DNA of 64,000 bases from the NCBI GenBank assembly GCA_003971905.1, contig RSEE01000128.1:110139-174138 (forward strand). Reading direction: 5' to 3'. The notes below the pieces were generated by a model that was given only the letters and a program-made list of their open reading frames with translations, was not told the origin of the DNA and searched no databases. This document shows positions 56,203-64,000 of this stretch, in pieces (position 1 is the first letter of the stretch; every line of letters starts with the position of its first letter). Origin of the DNA: Moniliella sp. 'wahieum' (lineage: Eukaryota > Basidiomycota > Moniliellomycetes > Moniliellales > Moniliellaceae). Position numbers and translations under genes: made by a program.

Positions 56203-58262
56203 TCACCTGGTCCATGGGGAAGATGAAACATGCTCCATAGGCAAGAGGGAGGAGGGAGAAGTGACGTCCTTACTGGACGGAGTGGCCAGGGGGTTGACGA
56301 AGGGCTGCTCTGGCGATGCGGGCGCCTGCCACTCATACTCAGCCACATAATCCTCGATATCCATCGGGAGAAGTAGGTTAAGAAACACGGCAACGATTGC
56401 GCTGATCAGGTAGGGAGTACTGAGCACGATCTCGATCGCGTTCAGGAAGCCCTGAAGGCCCTTGTTGTTGGTCGATACCGATGCAAAGAGGTAAGAAAAA
56501 AAGGAGGGAGCCAACACGTCGATCATCCCAAATGCAAGCGAACACGTGAGAATGAAGCGGTTGCGTCGCGTGTACTCTACCTCCTTTAACACTTTGAGAC
56601 CCGAGATTACCACGCTGGCAAACAAGAACGTGGTTACCCCGCCCAGAATTGACTTGGGAATGGCCAAGAGGGCACCACTAATTTACCCAAGACCCCCATA
56701 AGTACCAACCAGAAACAGCACCAGTAGCCCGCTCGACGGTTCGCGATCCGAGTGAGGGCGATCACGCCGTTGTTCTTTTTTCGATCATACAAAAGGCAAA
56801 GGTTAGAAACGGCATCCACAATGAAGAAGAACGACATACCTGGGAGAAGACTGTCATGGGGCAGCACGTAAAGAGGCCAGAGAGAATGCTGCCCAGTCCA
56901 TCGGCCAACAGGCCGCCTTGCACCCTCTTGTCAAACAAGGCACCCGTGACGGGCTGTCGGGAAGCCTCCGCACTGGACGTGACATCGCCCAACTCCTCAA
57001 TGCCCAAAATCAACGTGCACGCCAACAGTGGCAAGATCGCGGGACCGTACACGCGCAATGGGAACGTCGTGGTCCAGAGGAAGGTGATGGCCGGGGCCGA
57101 ATCAATCGACGCTTTGGAAATGTACCCTGTCGGTCCGGCCACGAGGAGCGGAAGAAGAAGACCGAGGACGACACTCATGTTGCGCATCACGGGCGACCCC
57201 ACCATTTCTACCACGACAATCGTTGTCACGGCCAAGAAGCCCAGGCCCACGTATTCAGGGCTTCCCCACGGCAGCGTGCGCGGCGCGCCCCCGACCGAGG
57301 GCACACTTTGAACGCCCCCTCCTCGGGCCGGCCCATGCAGTTAGCCCCGCCGCCCCAATTGGGCGCGCCGGACGAACTGATCAGGCTGACCCCAATCAGG
57401 AGCACCACCGTGCCCGTGATGATCGGGGGGAAGATGCGTCGCAAGACGCGAGCCGGGACAAAGGACATAAACACCTCCAGCAGCGCAGTGAGCGCCGATG
57501 TACCAATCAAGTACCCGTACGCTTCGGGACACGCCAACCGGGTCACTGTTCCGTCGGCGGCCAAGGAGGTGGGACAGGTGCCATCTTTGTACATGACATC
57601 AAAGATCGAATCGGCCGTGCTGAGCACCGAGAATGAGATGCCGACGACAGTGAGGAGACCGGTTCCGATCTGGTAGCCAAAGGGTAACGGGATCCGAGCC
57701 ATTTGCAGCGCTGACAAAAGGCCACTAGTGATCAAGGCGGCCGAGACCATGTATGCTTCGGTATGCGTATCGAGGTGCAGCGCGGCGGCCAGGATCGTAG
57801 GTGGGGTGATGATGCCGGCAAGCATGGCGAGGCAGTGCTGCAATCCAAAATCATGGCCAACAGAATGGGCAGCTCGTCGTCCAGGCCATAAAACGGCATT
57901 TCTTCTTTGTCCTCGGCAGCACAGGTCACCTCCACCTCGTCCAATTGAACCTGCTGCTTCACCTCGTACAGCGAGGGGCCTCCGTCCGGACATACCGAGA
58001 TGGTGGGGTCGAGGCTGGATTTGGTGCCCCGGTGATCGGGATGGCCCGCGTGCTGATCGGCAACGATGCGCAAGGCCTCGGCACGGCACGCGCGCGCGCG
58101 TTTCTGTCCCCAGGGCAGACGAGGGAGGAACAGGTGGCCCCAGTTGGTGGTGCCTAACCAAGCGTCGGAGGTGGTGAGGAAGCGTGCCTTGCGAACCAGG
58201 ACGGAGGTGACTTGCCGTACACTCATCACGGCGTTGGCCTCTCTCCTCTCCTTGGGGGCCAT
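56203..58262 (-). CDS. Nucleobase-ascorbate transporter, UapA/UapC-like purine permease
   Basis: Plasma-membrane H+ symporter for xanthine and uric acid (family knowledge). The start at 58262 gives MAPKERREANAVMSVRQV and a cytosolic N-terminus with WLGTTNWGHLFLPRLPWG. The transport domain begins PFYGLDDELPILLAMIL, then GLQHCLAMLAGIITPPTILA, PFGYQIGTGLLTVVGISFSV, IFPPIITGTVVLLIGVSLIS, SSGAPNWGGGANCMG and LIGTSALTALLEVFMSFVPA. The NAT signature QNNGVIALTR is restored exactly across the intron 56775-56839. Then AIPKSILGGVTTFLFASVVI, DVLAPSFFSYLF and LISAIVAVFLNLLLP to SSSPWTR. About 14 membrane spans, typical length. Frame breaks: a missing G at 57845-57846, and breaks near 57305, 57580 and 56680. 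Confidence 0.92.
56775..56839 (-). other. Intron that splits the NAT signature of the purine permease
   Basis: Minus-strand GTATGT donor after TTCTCCCAG, CTAAC branch and AAAAAG acceptor before AACAACGGC. Splicing joins FSQ to NNGVIALTR. Confidence 0.9.
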
Positions 58263-59950
58263 CTTTCTTGTGCGAGCGGGAACAGCGAAAGTGGAAGGCA
58301 GAAAAACAATGTGAAGGGAAGGAAAAGCGAATAGAAGCGTCTCGTGCGAGCGTTTCTTTACTGCTTTTTGCTAGACTCGTGGGACACACGAGAGGGCATG
58401 ACCTCAGGCCGGCTATTGATATATACCAGCAGCAGTGTCCTTGCGAATCGAGTATCGTATCTGTGTTTTGTTTCTTGTGGTACCAAAGGTGCTGACCAAG
58501 GTACAGCGTGCCTTGCGATGGCGACAACCGAGCTTCCTCCGAGCCTCTAACCCATCTACCGATCTGAACACTAACTTGCCGCCCAATCTCCCTAATCCGT
58601 GCGCGGGGAAGAAGTACACACATTGGAGAAAAATTACTTCGGACAGTGTCCCGGTCCACAGCGCGCTGCTTATCTCTGACACGAGCGATAATGATCTCTT
58701 ATCGGCGTCAATCTATTTGCACGCGTGGACGGTACTACTTTTGCAACTGGGTTTTGGACACGGATCGTCCTCATCGATGCCCGCACAGCACTCGGCCAAT
58801 GCAGTCATGGAACGCGAACTATAGATAGGAACCCAGGTGCTTGCATATGCAGATTAGCCAGCCACCCGGACAATCTATTTATAGAGACAGTATTAGTAGT
58901 ACTTAATGACTATGGGGACTGTGACATGTGATGCTAGTGCAATCGCCACCGTTACCACATATAGTTTTCACACTCCCTCGCGCATCAATATTCTGTGTCA
59001 TTCATGGTCTCACTCCCATCTTCAAGCTCCAAGCTTCAAAAGCTTCAAGCGTCTCAACTTGATGGTTCAACGTTTAGCGTTTAACGTTTAACGTTCAACG
59101 CGTTAACGTTCAACGCGGTAATAACGTCGTTCAGCCGCGTCAAGCTAGCGCCAAGCTCTCGTGTGCACTGTGGCTAGGCATGCGGTGGTTCCTGAAACAC
59201 AGTCATGAACTGGAAACTTGCCCTGGAAGCTTGAGCGCCCCGGCATGTACTGATTATGGGGAGAAACGGCTGTGTTGTCTGCGGGTTACACATTGCCTGC
59301 CAGTTAGTATCGACGGACTACCGTTTAACACATACAGATTTCTATTGCTGCTACTAAACGTACTAACTGCAGCTACTGTCGCCGAGCAGTGACTAGCGTC
59401 TGTAGCGCGTGACGCGTGACGGGCGACCAGGACACGCGCTGGGCGCGCCTAAAGCTTAAAGTAACGCGCATTTCATTGTCACTTCTGGTTGTCCTCTCTT
59501 TCAGTAGAGCCTGAAGAGGAAGCTTGAAGTACATATACTTGAAGCGGTTGAAGCTTGATGGCACCGTCAATTCGTACTCTCAGTAATGCGGACGAGACGG
59601 GGCCGTGCCTGTGGACGTTGCAATGAAAGCCATATTTTGTTTCTCCATCCAATTCAGCCTGGTCGAAAGGGGTTTTCTCCGTTGATTGCAGGCTATACGT
59701 TGAGTTATGCTGATGGGTGCACCTGCCTGCCCAGTGACTAGTGACTGCCCCGCGGGTATACATCCGTACCGTCCCGATCGCTTATCCCCCGAATCTCAAA
59801 CACGCGGCGCAGGCAACCCGAGCTAGGTTGCACTGTCTCGAGACGGAGGAGCCGACCAAAGTGCAAGTGATGGCGTGTGGGGATTTGCAATTTGCTTTGA
59901 ATCCCACTTTTCAATCGCATTTTGAACACCCATCCACCATTCCCGCGGGC

Positions 59951-59982
59951 GGATCATCGATCATCGAGATCATCAATCATCG
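59951..59982. repeat. GATCATCGA dispersed motif, copy at 60 kb
   Basis: It contains the same 18-mer as 46764-46781 within a self-complementary GATCATCGATCATC context. Confidence 0.6.
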
Positions 59983-60005
59983 GCCATGCTTTCACCATGC
60001 CTGTG

Positions 60006-60023
60006 TAACCGGTAACCGGTAAC
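60006..60023. repeat. GGTAACC heptamer array, second copy
   Basis: About 2.6 tandem units of GGTAACC, the same heptamer as at 15102-15122. Confidence 0.7.
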
Positions 60024-60129
60024 CCCTGTTGCTCGGTGTGGTGTCGACGAGTCGAGCGTATTCATAACAGCGGCGGGAACAGGCAGCCGTTCCTGGGCTT
60101 GGCAGCCATCATTCACTAGTAGTGACATT

Positions 60130-63100
60130 CACTCTGGTAAAGTTTGCAACTCTCTTCGGGCGACGCACGCCTGCTCCATCACTCGGACTAACCACTGCGA
60201 GCAACGATCGCCGGCGCCGCGGCCCAGAGGCACCACTTGCGGTGCGTCTTCCGCCACCGCCAGCTTCCCGCCCGTTTCCAGCTCAGAGACCCGCAAGACA
60301 GCCTGCTACGCGTCCTCAACTTGTTCCCCTGGCGCTTGGGCATGGATCAGGGGGAAAAAGCAGTCCGACAGGGTGTGATTCTCATGCATTACACGCCGAC
60401 AGGTACTTCGGAGAATGAACGTACCAAGCATACCCCATCCCCTCCAGCCAGCCGGGTCTTGGGGCGAGCGTCCCGCTCGCCATGCTGGTCGGCTACGCTC
60501 CACCAAACCTCTGCAATCGGCCGCGTGATGAGGACGGGTGTCTTGATTTGGCCACACCATTTTCGGCACCGACATGCCCTCAATGGGGCTCTGATGGCGC
60601 GGTTGACGCGTGACGACTCGAGCCGTCTACTCGGCAGCAACGTCGTATTTTGGCGGGCGAGCAGAACCGTCATGTCTTCCTTGTGCCATGCCGTGGAGCA
60701 GGATCGTATCCCTCTGGTGGGCGGGCCGATCACCTGGTCCTCCCATACGTTCGCTTCGCTGCGCAAACCGATGTTTTGGCGCGGTGGGTAAGGCCAAGAT
60801 GAGGAAGCAGCAACACTCTGCCTAAACCGACAGACACGGGGATGACAACTTGGTCCTACCATTGACCAACCACATTGTCACCATCGTCGCGCCTGATGAC
60901 TTGTACATCGTGGCATTGCTGCTCACCTGCCGAGGGAGTTTGGATCGCGCCAGATCCAATCAGCGTCTAGAGGGAAGCAGATGACGGAGGGTTTGCTGCA
61001 AGCACCCACTGCAACAGGAACGACCGATGCGGCAACGGGAGGCCATTTATACGAGTGGCTTGATCCGCACTCGTGGCGCGCAAGAAGATCACTCGGGTGT
61101 TCCTAGCCTCAATGCAGAAGCAACATTGCGCTTGCACATTTTGCAAGCTGTGTTTTAAGTCGAGCGATGTAACACACTGGAATCTTTTCTTTTTCCTTCG
61201 GGCCCTTTGCCTCGGTCGCATTCAGTATGAAATCCAGCCGACGGACAATCTCCCGCGCTCTCCCTTGGACTTGATTCCCATCTGGGAGAAGAGGGGAGAG
61301 AGCGCTTAATATGCAGCCGTAGGATATTGGCTCCAAGACGAAACGGAGCTTGGAAGCGCTTGACTTGGCAGCTTCCACAGCGTTCTTGGGGAGTGGCCAA
61401 GTGCGAAGCGATTCCGAACCATTAACATATCCCACATACATGAAAAGCGCGGTACTGGCTTGATCCACTTTCTTGCCCTAGTGGTCAGATCATCTTGTTT
61501 ATCGTCTCCGACTGTACGACAGTGCCTGTAAGTTCGGACCCGCAAGTCAGCACGTCACACCAGAAGAAGTGATGGGGGGTCATCGTACATGTTGGACCAA
61601 TAACGCGAATCATGACCCCGATATTGAGTCGGGCCGTGCAGATGATCGGTCTCGGCTTTGGCATGGTGATATACAAGGAAGGTAGTTATTGCTAGCCATC
61701 GGCGATCCTTGGCCCAAGGGGGTGGGATTGGCCCTCAGGCGCATGGAGCTTTCCTTGCCTTCATATTCAACCCCAGCCTCAGGAGTATCGTTGGTGGTGG
61801 CACCAGTGCTGCCAGCATCCGCAACCCATACATCAGTAGCGTCCTTAGCGCAGAGCCACAGCCCACGTCAGAATCCGCCCGACACATCGGATAGGGGCCC
61901 AAAGGAGGGGGGGGGTTCATATCTTGCTCCGAGTCCAGAGAGGAAACGCACTGCCAACATAGTTTGGCGCCTCAAGCTGCACCATCGCACAGGAAGGACC
62001 GCAAATCCAGCCCCCAATATTGCAGTTCCCACAGGGCCTGTTGGCGGCTAACGATGTGCTCATGAGCAACGCATCCGGCTTGGTGCGCAGCGAGAGGAGA
62101 GAAGGGCGAACAGGCAGCAAAGACACGAGGCGCAGCAGCGGTCCCAAAGTGTTGGTTGGTGGTGGAAAAGCAAAGCCGCCCAGACGCGACGGATCAAATT
62201 CGGCGCGGCGCTAGGGTTATTGGCGGCGTGACCGGTGACCGCAGCCAGTGTGGATGATCGATGATTGCGACTGCTTTTCGCCTTCGCACCCACATCGGCA
62301 CCGCACTCGCGCCCCTGGCGCCTGGCCGCGCAGCACCACCCCTCGCTAGCCCGTCCTTACCTGGCCAGGAATCGTACCCTCCCGATTCTTGCGGCGGCAG
62401 CCCTGTCGGAGCCGCTTCGCGGAGGCGGTCGATTGTTGTTCGCCGGCGGCTGCTTTTGTGTCGGTTACCATCTTCTCTCGCTGCGGCCAAGAGATACACC
62501 GCCCACGCTTCCCCCTTCCACTAGAGCAACCCTCCAGATCAGCACTGGCAGGAAGCGCTGCAGATGGCTTGGAAGGCGCCCACCATGTTGGCCAGGCGTA
62601 GCTGGCTACCCCGCAGGGTTGGCGCCCGGCACCTAAACCAGGCCGATACAATGCGACACTCCTTTCGCACGTCCCTGCCCGACCAAAGCGCAATCATGCT
62701 CTTCCGTGCTGACCCCACCGAAGGGAGAGCGGCACCCGCACTTACCTTGCGAGTGCCCATCGTCAAGTGATGCAGGGCCTGTGCGTCCACCGCGTACGCT
62801 CGCAGCCTGGCAAACGTGTACTGACCCAGCCAGATTCCTCGTTGTGTGAGCACGTATGCCACAGTTACTTCTGGTGCGGGTTCGATCTGCTGTGGCTGTC
62901 AGCACTCGCGCTGTGCAAAGAACGTGGGTAACGTACCGCCATCAAACCTGGGCCGCAAGGCAGCGAAGCAAGAGTCGTAAGCGAACAATGCCGACAGATG
63001 GCGGCAAGGGATGAATCACTGAGGGGCTCGTCGACACTGAGCCATGGTGAATCGATTCTTGAAGGGTGTGTTTGTCCGGGGGTCAGGTGGATAGGCGGGC

Positions 63101-63899
63101 GAGCTACAGTGGCGAGACAATGGCACCGAGGGTTGCGTTGGTCAGCGCGTGTTGATATGGACTAGTACGAGATGTTCCACAAGGGCATCCCCGCTAGTAT
63201 GGAGCCCCAGACCACATTGGCGAACATGACCTGTTTTTCTTTGCCTTGTGAAGAATCTCCGCCGCGGGTCAGGCAGGGGAGATGGATCGGAAGCCGCCCC
63301 GACGGCCTCGAGCTGGACTGCTCGCCTCTCGCTATCGGCCTGCTCGCCTTCCGATCCACCCTGATCCTTTCCTGTTCCGTCCTCATCATCCTCACCCGAC
63401 GTCAACCCCTTGTCAGATCCGCCGGGCAAGGGGGGTAAGGCCTCCCCCAACAGCAACCCTGTGCGCAAAGACAGAGTTGAGCGCTGCCCTCCGCGTCGAC
63501 CGGCGCAGCGGCCCCAGTGACCACCCACGACCACGACCGCGCTTGGCGCTGGCATCTTGACCACCGCCAAAAAACTCCTCCACCGATTCGGAGGGGGAGT
63601 AAACATGAGAAGACTTCCTTCCGGATGAACACGTGCGCTTGCCGGGGCTATCAAAAGCTGCTGCTGCCGCTGCTAACCCGAACCGTTCGCCACGACGTCC
63701 TCTGCGCTGCATTCGACCTGCGCAGGGGTACTCATTTCTTCCAAGCAATCGACCGGATCGACGCATCAATCAAGTCTTGGCACTGGCCACATCGGTGGCC
63801 GGGGATGCGGCACAGGCCGCACTTCTTGCCTCCAGTCGCTGTTTGTTGGCAGACCATTGCCGTATGCCTGCACCGCTCGCATTGTCGAGGGCGCATCAT
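60130..63899 (-). CDS. Unrecognised multi-exon minus-strand locus starting with a zinc knuckle
   Basis: No family recognised, and it may be more than one gene. From ATG 63899 the first exon reads MMRPRQCERCRHTAMVC then KKCGLCRIPGHRCGQCQDL, containing a textbook CCHC knuckle (C-x2-C-x4-H-x4-C). A charged Ser/Gly/Arg-rich region follows (63160-63730). Splice-supported exons: 62937 to about 63050 (PWLSVDEPLSDSSLAAICRH, LASLPCGPGLMA); a 50-nt intron 62887-62936; exon 62746-62886, exactly 47 codons (IEPAPEVTVAYVLTQRGIWL, GQYTFARLRAYAVDAQALHH, LTMGTRK) followed by GTAAGT; and a 40-nt exon 60927-60966 before intron 60822-60926, then a hydrophobic CCCFLILALPTAP. A segment RVSELETGGKLAVAEDAPQV near 60250 may be the C-terminus. 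Middle exons (61.1-62.5 kb) cannot be ordered by eye. Confidence 0.35.
62210..62218 (+). promoter_or_regulatory. GCTAGGGTT element
   Basis: Telobox-class site inside the unresolved right-hand locus. Its target gene is unclear. Confidence 0.3.
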
Positions 63900-63990
63900 C
63901 GTCAATCAACCGTTCTGCCCAGAAGTAGTCGCCAAGCCCGTCCTAGGGCTGTGGTTTCGCAACGTAGTAGATATGTGCATCCCATAAGGC

Positions 63991-64000
63991 TTTAGGGTTA
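63991..64000 (+). other. TTTAGGGTTA at the right window edge
   Basis: One and a half TTAGGG units end the window. This could be a telobox in the promoter of the minus-strand locus or the first bases of a telomeric array. The window cannot decide. Confidence 0.3.

Larger units (their letters stand above)
58263..60129. other. Intergenic region with dispersed motifs
   Basis: No supported gene. It contains a cluster of AACGTTTAACGTTCAACG words at about 59065-59118, the GATCATCGA array at 59951-59982 and the GGTAACC heptamer array at 60006-60023. Confidence 0.5.

Noticed and set aside
63991-64000. Telomere at the window end
   Set aside because: Only about one and a half TTAGGG units are visible, and the same word occurs inside the window, so a telomere is not shown.

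Overview
This is a GC-rich nuclear fragment of a fungus. The evidence is short spliceosomal introns (about 50-155 nt, one of 280 nt) with donors such as GTACGT, GTGCGT and GTATGT and a CTGAC-type branch site. The protein set also fits: an Ssb-type ribosome-associated Hsp70, a UapA/UapC-like purine permease, a Fet4-like iron permease, an S53 sedolisin, a GH128/Asl1-like glucanase, a Pbp2/Rnc1-like three-KH protein, an Msn2-like zinc-finger factor and a tyrosine-recombinase element. A basidiomycete is plausible but is not proven by the sequence.

Layout. 0-10 kb is gene-dense: NAA10 (-, cut by the left edge), EFL1 (+), COX6A (-), a large low-complexity protein (-), a mitochondrial-type membrane protein (-) and mitochondrial uL5m (+). 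10-20 kb is sparse: an orphan gene at 11.1 kb, a GH128 glucanase (-) and ribosomal protein uL5/L11 (+). 20-40 kb holds a C2H2 transcription factor (+), an M20 aminoacylase-like peptidase (+), SSB1 Hsp70 (-), sedolisin (-), tRNA-Lys (-), an ER-signal protein (-), prefoldin 3 (+), a small unknown (-), an MFS transporter (+) and the KH protein (+). 40-64 kb is gene-poor and repeat-bearing: a predicted pseudokinase with a KA1-like tail (+), a Fet4-like permease (+), a tyrosine-recombinase element (+), a purine permease (-) and, at the right edge, an unrecognised multi-exon minus-strand locus beginning with a zinc knuckle. The last bases are a TTAGGGTTA-like motif.

Together, NAA10, EFL1, L11, Ssb1, prefoldin 3, tRNA-Lys and uL5m form a strong translation and nascent-chain theme in the left 33 kb. 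CTAGGGTT/AACCCTA elements recur in promoters of several genes, including L11 and Ssb1.

Caution: nearly every conserved gene contains one or more single-base frame breaks, mostly one base too few in a homopolymer. A matching missing base is seen in the tRNA T-stem. I read this as uncorrected long-read consensus error rather than biology, so CDS coordinates give gene extents (start to stop) and not one clean reading frame.
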